64,000 nucleotides of DNA. Source: an uncultured Mucispirillum sp. (GTDB taxonomy: Bacteria; Chrysiogenota; Deferribacteres; Deferribacterales; Mucispirillaceae). This document shows positions 26,971 to 36,596 of this stretch, one piece after another. A model generated the notes under the pieces. The model worked only from the letters and a program-made list of their open reading frames with translations, made no database searches and was not told the origin of the DNA. Each line of letters starts with the position of its first letter. Positions within the stretch are counted from its first letter, which is position 1. The position numbers and the translations under genes were made by a program. The stretch covers positions 1 to 64,000 of the forward strand of contig CALURO010000003.1 in assembly GCA_944323205.1 (NCBI GenBank), given 5' to 3'.

Positions 26971-27492
26971 ATGATATTAGAAATAAAAACATTTCCAAGT
27001 GAAATATTAAGAAAAAAATCAGAAGATGTTACAGAGTTTAACGAAGAACTGCATACTTTGATTGATAATATGTTTGAAACAATGTATGAAGCAAAAGGGA
27101 TAGGACTTGCTGCTCCACAGGTTGGAGTATCTAAACGGTTTTTTGTGCTTGATGACTTAACTGGGCCTGATAATAAAAACCCTATGGAGATTATTAATCC
27201 TGTATTTTTGGAAAAAGAAGGGGAAATATTAGAAGAAGAAGGCTGCCTTTCTATTCCCGGCGAATATGCATATGTTAAAAGATATATGAAAGTAAAAGTT
27301 AAATATCAGGATAGATTTGGTAATGAAAAAGTAGTAGAAGCAACTGACAGACTGTCAAGAATATTACAGCATGAATCTGACCATCTTGATGGCACCCTTT
27401 TTATTGACAGGCTTACCAGCACTAAAAGAGAAACTATAAAAAAACATATTAAAAAACGCATAAATCAAGGTGATTATCAAATAAATCAGTAG
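26971..27492 (+). CDS. def: Peptide deformylase
   Basis: A 173-residue deformylase that removes formyl from nascent N-terminal methionine. All three family motifs are present: GIGLAAPQVG (motif 1), EEGCLSIPG with the metal-binding Cys (motif 2), and QHESDHLDG with HExxH metal and catalytic residues (motif 3). AAGGATAAG precedes the ATG. It ends a compact obgE-dciA-def run with no fmt gene next to it. No terminator is obvious after it; a repeat region follows. Confidence 0.96.
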   Translation: MILEIKTFPSEILRKKSEDVTEFNEELHTLIDNMFETMYEAKGIGLAAPQVGVSKRFFVLDDLTGPDNKNPMEIINPVFLEKEGEILEEEGCLSIPGEYAYVKRYMKVKVKYQDRFGNEKVVEATDRLSRILQHESDHLDGTLFIDRLTSTKRETIKKHIKKRINQGDYQINQ

Positions 27493-27548
27493 AATACTTA
27501 TATGCTATTTATTCAAAAATATTTTTTTATCCATATATACCTCCTCTA

Positions 27549-27805
27549 GGGGTACCCCATTTTTTTTACAACACCTTATATCACCTTGCCGAGCGGTTTT
27601 TGCGTAGACTGCCGATTTCCCGAGCTATTGCTGAGGTAAAAGAATTTGCACAGGCTTAGGACTTTTTATTATTGTTAAATAAGATTCTTCGCCTGATTAC
27701 TCAGGCTCTGAATGACAATGTATATTGGCAACTATTACCATTTTGTCACTCAGACGAGCGGTTTTTGCGAGGACACTAGTTTTCCCGAGCTATTGCTGAG
27801 GAACC
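27549..27805. repeat. Degenerate relative of the MITE-like element
   Basis: This copy begins with GGGGTACCCC and shares about 40 bp with the left end of the element at 7376 (CCATTTTTTT, ACAACA, TTAT, TCACCTTG). It also shares the inner block at 27679-27717 (AAGATTCTTCGCCT ... AGGCTCTGAATGACA, whose centre is the hairpin GCCTGA/TCAGGC). It lacks a matching right terminal repeat. Two direct copies of GAGCGGTTTTTGCG followed by TTCCCGAGCTATTGCTGAGG occur at about 27589-27636 and 27755-27802. No gene is seen. The rest of 27493-27988 is the terminator of the next gene and plain AT-rich sequence. Confidence 0.7.
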
Positions 27806-27901
27806 AGAAAACAGTGGCTGGAAAAACTTCCGTCTAGTAAAAAATATAAACTTTTCGGCTATGGTATGAACGACATATTTTTAAAATATTTTAGATAATA
27901 T

Positions 27902-27950
27902 AAAAGCTCTTCCCCTTTGTTATTCTTGTATTTTTAACTGAGGAAGAGCC
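27902..27950 (-). terminator. Terminator of the PKD lipoprotein gene
   Basis: Reading on the minus strand, GCTCTTCC pairs with GGAAGAGC across a 27-base loop and is followed by TTTTATATT. It lies about 40 bp after the stop codon of the large lipoprotein gene. Confidence 0.65.
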
Positions 27951-27988
27951 TACTTTATTATTTTTTAATTACTAGTATCACTAAGTAA

Positions 27989-30900
27989 TCAATGTGTCTT
28001 ATTTTGCTCATAAGGTGTAGAGCATGTTCCGTAAGTATACCATTTTCCATAATAACCATTAGTAGTATCTTTTACCTCTAATAATGTATCAAGATTACCT
28101 TTGTGTCTGTCTTTATAATCTTGACCAAAGAAAAATGCCAGACCGTTACCTATTGTATTAGGGCCTTCACTGCTAAGTCCAATTTCATATGCAGTAGTTA
28201 ATATATTTTCATCTACATGTAAATTTACATTAGCTAAGGATCTAGCAGCACCCGTAAGCACAGTGATTTTTGCAAAATCTCCAACTTCTTTTGACACTTT
28301 TGCATCTGTATATATTTGATTATTCTGCCATAAGTAGATTAAGTTACCAGGTCCGTTGCCAGTATCTCCCCAGTCAAAGCCTGGCTGTTGTTTTCTTGCT
28401 CCAGCCTCATATTGTAATGCACGAACTATATTACTTCCTGTGCACCATTTAATTGATGGACCAAACATTTGATAGTCATTATCAGCTACATCTAAGCCCC
28501 ATATCCTTACTGGTGCAGATAAGCCTTCACCCGATACTTCAAGGGCTACACCATTAGCACCATTAAATGGATTATATGATACTTTACCGATAAATCCTAC
28601 CTCATTAGCTTCTTGTGTAAAATCAAGTTCTTTTACTTTTCCTGTTTTAAATGGTTTATCAACACTAGAATTTGATATTCCATTTTTTCTAGTGTTTAAC
28701 TGATGCACCCATTTATATTCTGCATTATCAGGGCCTGTAATATCTGTTATATCTATAATATTTTTAATATTTTCTCCCTTACCATTATTAGTGTTACGAA
28801 CGCTGGCTTTGTAGCCTATATTTCTTTTAACTGTTAATGTAGTGCCACCATTCCAGACTTTTCTATTACCTTCTTCTGTATCATAAACAGCTACCCAAAC
28901 ATTAAATGATTTCTTGGCTTCATCACCTATTTTATTTGCTCTTTTTTCATCAGGCCAGTTTAAGATAATTTCAGCACTTCCATCATTATAATGCTCTTTA
29001 CCATTACTATCTATTCCTCCTGCTGCTGTCCAAACAAAACGATATTTTTCTGGGTTAATATTTTCTAGTTTATTACCGTTCTGGTCTACTGCATAGCCAG
29101 AGCATATATGACGAATAGTATCAAATTTTGGCTCTGGTGTAGCACATTGTGCTATTATATTGCCAAATTTTTGTCCAGGAAGCACACTAAACATTTTCTG
29201 ATGCGCTGCCATTTCGCCCTCTACATTGCTGGCAGTTACAGTAAGATCAGCTACTTTATCTTCACCTTCTTCTTTCCATGTTTTTCTAGCTGTTTCAGTT
29301 TTCTGACTGTTATCGCCATCAATTATCCATGAATATTGGATATTTTTAAGCATACCTTTAACATCTTTATTGTTATATTTGATAGTATTTTCAAATACAG
29401 CTTCTTTACCTGCTACTATATTATTTGGCAGAATAATCTCTACAACTGGTGGCTCTACCATAACACTAGTAGTTCTTGTTTCTGTTATATTAGTGCCTTT
29501 GATAGATATATCTACAGATATAGAGTATGGTTTGCCAAATTTATCAAGCTCTACATTTTTGAGCTCTTTACCATTAGCACCTGGAATTTCAACATCATCT
29601 TTTTTCCACTGATATACTATTTCGCCACTGGTAGATGTAACACCATCTATTTTAAAATCCCATTTTAATGGATTATCTTCATGTTGAGTTTTTATGATAG
29701 CATTCTCACCAGATGGCACATTTAATTTGTCATCTATTTTTAAATTTAATTTAGCTGTTTCTATAAATCCTTCTGGAAATACATTTTCAGTAGACTTAAC
29801 AGATACTTCAACTTCATATTCCCCATTTTTTGTATAAGTATGTGAAATAATACTGTCTCCCTGTTTTCTTTTACCGTCACCAAAATTCCAAATATACTCT
29901 ACATTTCCTTTTGGAGTATAGTCAGGCCATACTGCTGTAAATGTTCTTTTAAAGTTATTGCCACTTTCAGCACTTTCATTTATTGTAACAGCAGGTGCAT
30001 CAATAGTAATGGTTGTAGAAGATTTACCTTGTTCGTTATAATTATTGTCACCTTCATAAAGAACTTCTACCTCTACATTATAAGATGGGCTTTCATTTGT
30101 TCTATATTGCTGATATGTATAAGTTTTTGAATTATAACCTGCAGGTGCTTCTTCCCAGTCTGTCCATGAGCTGTTTACATCACCAAAATTCCACCTGTAT
30201 TTAAGAGAGCCTTGTGCTGTATCATCTTTAAGTGTTGTGTATATATAACAATTCCATGTTAAATGGTCAACACTTCCACCTAATTCACATGCCAGCTTAC
30301 CTACATTTAATATATTAGATATAGATACAGTTTCTTCACCTGTAATAGGGTTTTCTAAATTATTTGAAGTGCCTGTAACTTTAATAGTCTGCTCTTTTCC
30401 ATCATTTTCATTATATACACATGTTTTTGGCTCCGCACCATTTGTTTTTGTATAGCTTTCGTCATTGCCACACTGCCATTCAAAATTCATAGGTATATTT
30501 ACTTCTTCACCGTCAAGGGAAAGCTCTGGATAACAAGTTACAGTTAGACCTTGTGAAGAACAAATAAGATTAATCTGCGGATTTGGAATATCTATATCTA
30601 CTGTTGCTTTACTTGTTAAACCTGTGGTAGTTTCTGCAACAACCTGTGCTGTATATTTTTTACCAAATTTGTCATATGTATAGCTGCCTACATTACTTCT
30701 TGAAGTAACTGTTGATGTAGATGTAATATCATACTGCCACTTATATATAACATCTTCTGGTGCAATACCTGAAAATTCTAAAGGTGTATAAAATGAATAA
30801 CGCAATGGATTTTCTTTATTTTTTTCTGCATAAAGATAAGAATTAGATGCCTCAATAGACTGTTTTTCTAACACAACTGATGTATTAAAATTATAATTAA

Positions 30901-31237
30901 CAGGTGTTCCATCTGATGCTGTGCCAGTTATTGTAACAGAAACATCATATGTTCCAGCACCTTGATAAGTATGCACAGGTGTTCTTCCTTCGCCTGTTGC
31001 GCCATCTCCAAAAGTCCACTTATATAGCGCATTACCAGGTATCAAAAGCCCATCATCATTAACGGAAAAGTTAACTGTATAAATACTAATTTTAGTTAAT
31101 ATTTTATCAGATAGTGAACTACCGCCTGAACTATTTTCACCAAGAAGATTCTCTCCCCCATCTTGCACTGCATTACAGCTGATAAATACCATAGGTACTG
31201 CCAGCAGTGTAACGATTAACTTAATAAATTTTCCCAT
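27989..31237 (-). CDS. Large PKD-repeat surface lipoprotein
   Basis: A 1082-residue lipoprotein. The signal peptide ends in the lipobox VFISC (Cys 21), followed by a Gly/Ser-rich linker. About nine PKD-like beta-sandwich repeats follow, recognised by Y-x-W near their start: YKWTFGDG, YKWQYD, FEWQCG, YRWNFGD, YIWNFGDG, YQWKKDD, YSWIIDGD, FVWTAAGG and YKWVHQL. The second and sixth repeats also share a YDKFGK/LDKFGK step. The last 200 residues are a distinct domain with several Cys and end in CSTPYEQNKTH. PKD arrays usually serve as stalks or sugar- and protein-binding modules on the surface. AGGAG precedes the ATG. It is divergent from a phase-variable barrel gene. Partner and ligand are unknown. 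Confidence 0.8.
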   Translation of the reverse strand: MGKFIKLIVTLLAVPMVFISCNAVQDGGENLLGENSSGGSSLSDKILTKISIYTVNFSVNDDGLLIPGNALYKWTFGDGATGEGRTPVHTYQGAGTYDVSVTITGTASDGTPVNYNFNTSVVLEKQSIEASNSYLYAEKNKENPLRYSFYTPLEFSGIAPEDVIYKWQYDITSTSTVTSRSNVGSYTYDKFGKKYTAQVVAETTTGLTSKATVDIDIPNPQINLICSSQGLTVTCYPELSLDGEEVNIPMNFEWQCGNDESYTKTNGAEPKTCVYNENDGKEQTIKVTGTSNNLENPITGEETVSISNILNVGKLACELGGSVDHLTWNCYIYTTLKDDTAQGSLKYRWNFGDVNSSWTDWEEAPAGYNSKTYTYQQYRTNESPSYNVEVEVLYEGDNNYNEQGKSSTTITIDAPAVTINESAESGNNFKRTFTAVWPDYTPKGNVEYIWNFGDGKRKQGDSIISHTYTKNGEYEVEVSVKSTENVFPEGFIETAKLNLKIDDKLNVPSGENAIIKTQHEDNPLKWDFKIDGVTSTSGEIVYQWKKDDVEIPGANGKELKNVELDKFGKPYSISVDISIKGTNITETRTTSVMVEPPVVEIILPNNIVAGKEAVFENTIKYNNKDVKGMLKNIQYSWIIDGDNSQKTETARKTWKEEGEDKVADLTVTASNVEGEMAAHQKMFSVLPGQKFGNIIAQCATPEPKFDTIRHICSGYAVDQNGNKLENINPEKYRFVWTAAGGIDSNGKEHYNDGSAEIILNWPDEKRANKIGDEAKKSFNVWVAVYDTEEGNRKVWNGGTTLTVKRNIGYKASVRNTNNGKGENIKNIIDITDITGPDNAEYKWVHQLNTRKNGISNSSVDKPFKTGKVKELDFTQEANEVGFIGKVSYNPFNGANGVALEVSGEGLSAPVRIWGLDVADNDYQMFGPSIKWCTGSNIVRALQYEAGARKQQPGFDWGDTGNGPGNLIYLWQNNQIYTDAKVSKEVGDFAKITVLTGAARSLANVNLHVDENILTTAYEIGLSSEGPNTIGNGLAFFFGQDYKDRHKGNLDTLLEVKDTTNGYYGKWYTYGTCSTPYEQNKTH

Positions 31238-31585
31238 AATAATTCTCCTTTTATATATTACTATTCACTTTATTAACATATTTTATTTCACAATGCAAGT
31301 ATTTTTTTAAAAACCCTTAACAGTTAATGCTTTATCTTATTTTTTAAAATAATTTCTAAATTTTACAAAATTACTATTATTTTAGTATGATATATAAAAT
31401 ATTAAAATATATACTTGCATAAAAAATTATATAAAATCAAAAGTATATATTTATTTTTTAAATTTTTGTGTAAAAATTTTGTTTATTTAATATTATTTTG
31501 ATTTATTTTTTTTATATATTATATAATTGTAAATACAAATAATATATAATTTATATATTTATTTAATTTATTAAGAGGTGTCTTG
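31238..31585. promoter_or_regulatory. AT-rich divergent intergenic region
   Basis: This 348-bp gap separates the start codons of the lipoprotein gene (minus) and the barrel gene (plus), so both promoters must lie here. It is nearly all A and T with several long T runs. I cannot single out one -35/-10 pair and see no RNA gene or repeat. Confidence 0.45.
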
Positions 31586-32335
31586 ATGAAAAAATTGCTT
31601 TATTTTCTAGTTTTATTTCTATTTTTCAGCAGTTTTGCTGAAAAAACTTATGCTCAGCAGAGAGAAAGTTATAATGGTGCTGACAGCCGCTCATGGCTAA
31701 GTGATGAGTATAAACGGGAACTGCCATACGGTATTACTGCTGGTTTATTTGTTTATTATGATGCAGTTATTCCCGGAAGAGGTGGCAAAACTATTGAGGC
31801 TGGAGTAGAAACTCTTGGAGTAAAATATCCAGTAAATCATGGGGGGGGGCTTGCTTTTAATGGAAAAATCAATCTTAAAAGATGGCTTGCAGTAGGGCTT
31901 GATTTATCTATCAGCGGTTCTCCTGAAACAGATATTACAAATATTGTTTATACAGGACAAACTGGTATTACAGGAAAATACACTCGCAGTATGTCACTTT
32001 TTACTTTCAGCCCTTCTATTATTTTTCAATATGAAACAAAAAGAGGTGAATCAGGTTTTGTTCCATGGGCTGGTTTAGGTTTTACTCTTTATTCAAATAA
32101 AATAACTGAAAAAGATACTACTTCTGGAACTGAAATAACAACAGAAGACTTAAATAATGGATTAGGTTTCTTATTTCAAGCAGGGTTAAGGTATAATTTT
32201 AAAAATAATTTATATGCTGGTGCAAGATTAGACTATATTCTTATGCAGCAAAATTCAGCTACTACAAACATTAACGCACATAATCCAGTGCTTAATAATG
32301 TTAAAGTTGGTATAGAAGCAGGTTACAGGTTTTAA
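31586..32335 (+). CDS. Outer-membrane beta-barrel protein, phase-variable
   Basis: A 249-residue predicted porin-like barrel. The signal peptide (about 1-22) ends TYAQQ. Alternating hydrophobic strands follow (VGLDLSISGSPETD, PSIIFQYETKRG, FLFQAGLRYNFKNNLYAGARLDYIL), and the chain ends in GYRF with the terminal Phe expected for BAM-dependent barrels. I use ATG 31586 with AGAGGTG upstream; a TTG at 31583 is less likely. Nine G at 31841-31849 (about residue 86, NHGGGLAFNG) are in frame, so it reads ON; a one-base slip would truncate it after the first quarter. A terminator shared with the convergent ccsBA gene follows. Confidence 0.8.
   Translation: MKKLLYFLVLFLFFSSFAEKTYAQQRESYNGADSRSWLSDEYKRELPYGITAGLFVYYDAVIPGRGGKTIEAGVETLGVKYPVNHGGGLAFNGKINLKRWLAVGLDLSISGSPETDITNIVYTGQTGITGKYTRSMSLFTFSPSIIFQYETKRGESGFVPWAGLGFTLYSNKITEKDTTSGTEITTEDLNNGLGFLFQAGLRYNFKNNLYAGARLDYILMQQNSATTNINAHNPVLNNVKVGIEAGYRF
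31841..31849 (+). repeat. G9 homopolymer tract in the barrel gene (ON)
   Basis: Nine G encode three Gly in NHGGGLAFNG. It is the only tract of the six that is far from the glycan locus, and it puts an outer-membrane protein under the same kind of switch. Confidence 0.8.
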
Positions 32336-32368
32336 GTAATTTATATTTTCTTCTGTTTATATATAATA

Positions 32369-32408
32369 ATACCCCAGCTTAATTTGATTAAACTGGGGTA
32401 TTTTTTTA
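32369..32408. terminator. Bidirectional terminator between convergent genes
   Basis: AATACCCCAG and CTGGGGTATT form a long GC-cored stem with a T7 run on the plus side and A/T-rich sequence on the other. It lies between the stop codons of the barrel gene and ccsBA and can serve both. Confidence 0.85.
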
Positions 32409-35207
32409 TTTTATATTTCCATCATTTGAGCTTAATACTGGCATATTAAGTTTTCTTTTCGTAAATGATACTGCAATTAATGCAATATGCAGTGCAGCCA
32501 TTACATATAAAAATGCAGGCACTGGCACTGGCTCACCTGATGCATAGGAGTGCATACCTGCTAAATAGAAGTTTACACCAAAATATGTCATAAGCACAGT
32601 ATAAAAACCTAGTGTACTTAATACACTAAATACATAAGGTTTGTTAAACCTGTTAATAAGCCTTACATGGAGTATTATTGTATATGCTACAACAGTAATA
32701 AGCGACCATGTTTCTTTAGGGTCCCAGCCCCAGTATCTGCCCCAGCTTTCATTTGCCCATACACCGCCTAAAAATGTGCCTACTGTAAGCAGGCCTAATC
32801 CTAAAATCATACTTATTTCATTAATGCAGTGCACATTTATTATACTCTTATCAATATGTGCTCTTTTTGGGCTTCTTAAAATAAAAAGCACCATACTTAT
32901 AATGCCTAATACAAAGCATAAGCCAAAAAAGCTGTAGCTTGCTACAATAACTGATACATGAATATTCAGCCAGTATGATTTTAATACGGGAACTAATGTA
33001 CCAATCTGAGGGTCCATAAATCCAAGATTTGCAACAAATAAAGTAATACCTGCCACAAAGTTAGTAGCTGCTATTGCTAAAAGCGACCTTTGGAAAAATA
33101 AAAGACCAGCTAAAGCACCAGCCCATGCTATATATATCATAGATTCATAAGCATTACTCCACGGCGCATAGCCTGCAATATACCACCTGCCTGCAAGGGC
33201 TAATGTATGCAGAATAACAAGTATAATCGTAAATATAAAAAATATTTTACCTGCTGTTTTATTAACTGCCTTGTTTTTTATAATAGCAGTCATTACAAAA
33301 ATAAACATTATAATACCTAATAAAATATAAACCATAGTTAAATTTTTAAAAGGATTATATTTATTCATCATAATTTCAACGCTTATACGGCTGTCTGCAG
33401 GTATAAGATTTGCTCCATTTGTTTTTTGGCAGCTTATAAGCATATCCACAGCTTTATCAGCATCAAGCCAGTTATTTTGGCTTAAACCTTTATCTACACC
33501 ATCAAAAAATAGTTTTAATAAATCCTGTATTTTTAATACATTTTCTTTATCAAAAGATGAGATAGCAGCTGCTGGTGATAAAAAGCCAGTAGTTTTGCCT
33601 GTAATATCTGGAAAAACTACAAACATTTGGCCTGTATAAACATAATAAGCAAGCCCCACTTTTTCATCAAACTTAATTAACTCTTTATCAAACTTATTTC
33701 TATGAGCTGGATTTTTTTGGTATGCCTGCTCCATATAAGTTTTTAATTTATATTCTCCCTGATTATTAAAAGCATCTGCAAATGATACATATTTTTCGTC
33801 TAACGGTATGCCAAGTATTTGTTTTAACTCATCAGATTTAACTGGAAACATTTTAAGATATTTAAAATAATCGCTGTATATCATCATTCCAAGAAATATT
33901 TCAATATGGTTCATTCCTTGAAAATCATCTTTTCTAATTAATTTATGCATCAAGTCAAAAGCAAGTGTATCAAGTGGCTTAATACGGCCTTGTGTATCCT
34001 GCACAAGTATTCTGCCTGCTTTTTCTGAATTACTCTGCCATTTATCTGATATATTTTTTACAAGATTATCTACATCTGCCTGAGCTGGTGCAGATACAGT
34101 ATGGCTGTTTGATGAATTATCCTGCTCCTGTGCATAAATATTTGATGCAGAAAGCAAAATAAATGATGAAAATGCTATAAAATAAACATAAATCTTTTGT
34201 TTACTTATATATCGGCTTAATTTCCATACTCTGCTTCCTTTACCAAAAAAAGATAAAATAAAACCAACGGTTAATAAAAAGTAACCAATATATGTTGGTA
34301 TTTTACCCGGGTCTTTATTTACACTAAAAATTGTGCCTTTTTCATCTGGGTCATAAGATGACTGAAAAAATCTATATCCTTTATAATCTAATACATTATT
34401 CATAAATATCTCATATTCAAAGCTGGAATTATCCTTATAATCTGTAACTTGTATTTTTGATTTATAAGAAGAAGGGCTTTTAGAGCCGGGATACCTTGTT
34501 AAAATAAAATCTTGTAAATACATTTCAAAAGGAACTTCTATCTCTGCAGGGCCCCATACAAACTGGAAATACATTCCACCTAATTCAAATGTTTCTCCAA
34601 GATTTGCATCAAGATAACTTTGTGGTAAATTTATATTTTTACTTTTTCCATTATATGTTACATCAAGATTAATATATGCTGGCCTATCCTTTGTCCCTTG
34701 TGTGTATGACTTATATTTTACTTCTAAATTTGAATCATTTAACGGGAATGTTTTGTGAAAATTTGTCTGTGTAACACGGTTATATCTTACTGGGAAATTA
34801 GTATAGTAAACATCTTCTCCCACAATAACACGGATATTAAGATAATCACTATCTGTTAGTATTACATTAGTAGAATTACCTTCCCTAATATGCACAATAC
34901 CTTCAAAGCCATAAAACCTTGTTAATGCTGCACCTAATAAAATCACAATAAAAGACAGGTGCAGGATTATGCTGAAATATTTTTTTGATTTCCATACCTT
35001 TCTATATACAAAAACTGCGATAAGATTAAGCAGCAAAAGAAGATGCACAATATTAAATAAAGTTGTGCGGTAAATCATATCCTGAGCTGCCTGAGTGCCG
35101 TATGATGCATCTGCCTCTATAAATGTAGCAACTGCACATAGTATGGCATAAACAGCTAACAACACAATTGTTGTATATATTGAGCAAAACATTTTAATAA
35201 ATTTCAT
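32406..35207 (-). CDS. ccsBA: Cytochrome c biogenesis protein CcsBA (ResB-ResC fusion)
   Basis: A 933-residue fused System II haem lyase that carries haem across the inner membrane and attaches it to apocytochromes c. The N-terminal ResB/CcsB part (about 1-330) has helices near 10-30, 45-62, 72-90 and 300-320 around a periplasmic domain. A long soluble segment follows. The C-terminal CcsA part (about 620-920) has the haem-binding WWD-type motif ESWGRYWGWDPKETWSLI near 815-832, and His-containing loops around it. AGGAG precedes the ATG. The fused form is known in Campylobacterota, Bacteroidota and others. It implies a respiratory chain with several c-type cytochromes. Confidence 0.94.
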   Translation of the reverse strand: MKFIKMFCSIYTTIVLLAVYAILCAVATFIEADASYGTQAAQDMIYRTTLFNIVHLLLLLNLIAVFVYRKVWKSKKYFSIILHLSFIVILLGAALTRFYGFEGIVHIREGNSTNVILTDSDYLNIRVIVGEDVYYTNFPVRYNRVTQTNFHKTFPLNDSNLEVKYKSYTQGTKDRPAYINLDVTYNGKSKNINLPQSYLDANLGETFELGGMYFQFVWGPAEIEVPFEMYLQDFILTRYPGSKSPSSYKSKIQVTDYKDNSSFEYEIFMNNVLDYKGYRFFQSSYDPDEKGTIFSVNKDPGKIPTYIGYFLLTVGFILSFFGKGSRVWKLSRYISKQKIYVYFIAFSSFILLSASNIYAQEQDNSSNSHTVSAPAQADVDNLVKNISDKWQSNSEKAGRILVQDTQGRIKPLDTLAFDLMHKLIRKDDFQGMNHIEIFLGMMIYSDYFKYLKMFPVKSDELKQILGIPLDEKYVSFADAFNNQGEYKLKTYMEQAYQKNPAHRNKFDKELIKFDEKVGLAYYVYTGQMFVVFPDITGKTTGFLSPAAAISSFDKENVLKIQDLLKLFFDGVDKGLSQNNWLDADKAVDMLISCQKTNGANLIPADSRISVEIMMNKYNPFKNLTMVYILLGIIMFIFVMTAIIKNKAVNKTAGKIFFIFTIILVILHTLALAGRWYIAGYAPWSNAYESMIYIAWAGALAGLLFFQRSLLAIAATNFVAGITLFVANLGFMDPQIGTLVPVLKSYWLNIHVSVIVASYSFFGLCFVLGIISMVLFILRSPKRAHIDKSIINVHCINEISMILGLGLLTVGTFLGGVWANESWGRYWGWDPKETWSLITVVAYTIILHVRLINRFNKPYVFSVLSTLGFYTVLMTYFGVNFYLAGMHSYASGEPVPVPAFLYVMAALHIALIAVSFTKRKLNMPVLSSNDGNIK

Positions 35208-35368
35208 AAAATTTTAACTCCTGTATTTTGCAATAAGTTATACAAATTAAATTTGATAAAGTTCTAATAAATTTAATCTGTAATAAACCTTTTGATATCA
35301 TACTTTTATAAACATAGTAAAGTTTTTTGTAAAAAATTTTCAATTACAACACAAAAAATCTATTTTTA

Positions 35369-36142
35369 TTATATTTTATGATAATCACCAATAATTTGTT
35401 TCTTTCTTAATATCTCTTGTTCTACTGATGTTTTATATTCTTTACTTAGTAACGATTTATTTTTTTCATAAATTTTATTTAATATTTTATACCTTATATA
35501 TTCTATATGCTTAATAGTGGCACTTAAACTGTTTTCTTCAACAGCTCTTTTTATAATCAGCTTTTTTTCTAAGTATCCTATCTTATATTTTAAGGCAAAC
35601 CTTATAGATATTTCATAATCTTCACATACTCTTAAATCTTCATTAAAATATCCAGCCTCATCAAAAACTGACTTATGCACCATTAAAGAAGATGGGCTTA
35701 TTCTGCATTTATCAAGTATTTTATTAAAAATATAACCACCATACCGCTTATTACTTTTTCCCTGATTTACCCACCTGTCTTTTCTATACCAAAATTCATC
35801 AGTATGGCTTATATATAAATTATTTTCAGTCATATATTTTAACTGATATTCAAGTTTTTTTGGAAGAAATAAGTCATCTGAATCTAAAAAGGCAATATAT
35901 TCACCTTTTGCTGCTTTTATGCCTGTATTTCTAGCAAAGCTGACACCTTTATTTTCATTTAATTTTATCAGGCGGATATGGTGCATATAATTTTTAAGAT
36001 ATGAAGCCATATCAAAAGAAGAGCCGTCATCAATAACAATTATCTCTGACGGCTTAAATGATTGTATTAACACACTTTCTACTGCATCTCTGATTGAAAA
36101 AGTCCTGTTGTAAACAGGTATAATTACAGATACAGTATGCAT
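35369..36142 (-). CDS. Family 2 glycosyltransferase
   Basis: A 257-residue short GT-A enzyme: SVIIPVYNRTFSIRDAVESV, VIDDGSSFD and the metal-binding DSDD in EYIAFLDSDDLF. RISPSSLMVHKSVFDEAGYFNEDLRVCEDYEI is the typical acceptor-side block with the ED motif. No membrane helix is present. It starts 4 bp after the Lrp-like regulator and shares its transcript. It carries no G tract. A solitary glycosyltransferase away from the main locus, it may act on LPS core or on a lipid-linked glycan; this is not decided by the sequence. Confidence 0.85.
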   Translation of the reverse strand: MHTVSVIIPVYNRTFSIRDAVESVLIQSFKPSEIIVIDDGSSFDMASYLKNYMHHIRLIKLNENKGVSFARNTGIKAAKGEYIAFLDSDDLFLPKKLEYQLKYMTENNLYISHTDEFWYRKDRWVNQGKSNKRYGGYIFNKILDKCRISPSSLMVHKSVFDEAGYFNEDLRVCEDYEISIRFALKYKIGYLEKKLIIKRAVEENSLSATIKHIEYIRYKILNKIYEKNKSLLSKEYKTSVEQEILRKKQIIGDYHKI

Positions 36143-36146
36143 ATAT

Positions 36147-36596
36147 TTATATTTTATGAACTCTATTAACTAGGTTTGAAAAAACTAAAATTGTGTTTGT
36201 ACTTGCCACTCCCGGCAGCTCTCTTAATTTACGAATAATACCTGCAAGTGTATTTGTATTTTTAGTTATTACTTTTAAAAGCAGTGTAAAATCACCAGTA
36301 ACATGGTAACATTCAACTATATCTTCATCTACATTTTTAAAAATATTTTCAAAATCATCAATATATACAGGGTTATCCATAACAACACCAACAAAAGCAA
36401 CCATGTCAAAACCCATTTTACGATAGTCTACTCTTGCAGTATAGTCATAAATTATACCGTCACTTTCCATTTTCTTTATTCTGTCAATAACGGAAGGTGG
36501 TTTCATACCAACTTCTTTGGCAATATCAGTATATGATATTCTGCCGTTTTCTATAAGCATATTTAAAATTTGAACATCTATAGAATCAAGAGCCAT
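36147..36596 (-). CDS. Lrp/AsnC-family transcription regulator
   Basis: A 149-residue Lrp/AsnC regulator. The N-terminal winged helix-turn-helix is ISYTDIAKEVGMKPPSVIDRIKKMESDGII, and the C-terminal RAM domain (about 65-140) binds amino acids and forms octamers: FDMVAFVGVVMDN, VECYHVTGDFTLLLKVI and LPGVASTNTILVFS. GAGGTG precedes the ATG. It is divergent from purC across 232 bp, so the gap could contain its operator. Target genes cannot be named from this sequence. Confidence 0.92.
   Translation of the reverse strand: MALDSIDVQILNMLIENGRISYTDIAKEVGMKPPSVIDRIKKMESDGIIYDYTARVDYRKMGFDMVAFVGVVMDNPVYIDDFENIFKNVDEDIVECYHVTGDFTLLLKVITKNTNTLAGIIRKLRELPGVASTNTILVFSNLVNRVHKI

Noticed and set aside
27754..27802. 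CRISPR array in the repeat region after def
   Set aside because: Only two copies of a unit are present, spaced by more than 100 bp, and the units belong to a dispersed repeat with hairpins.
29108..29668. Plus-strand frames inside the PKD lipoprotein gene
   Set aside because: The coding frame on the minus strand has regular PKD repeats; the opposite frames are Phe/Tyr/Ile-rich artefacts.
33441..33455. A DnaA-box-like TATCCACA inside ccsBA
   Set aside because: Single imperfect match in a coding region; expected by chance in AT-rich DNA.
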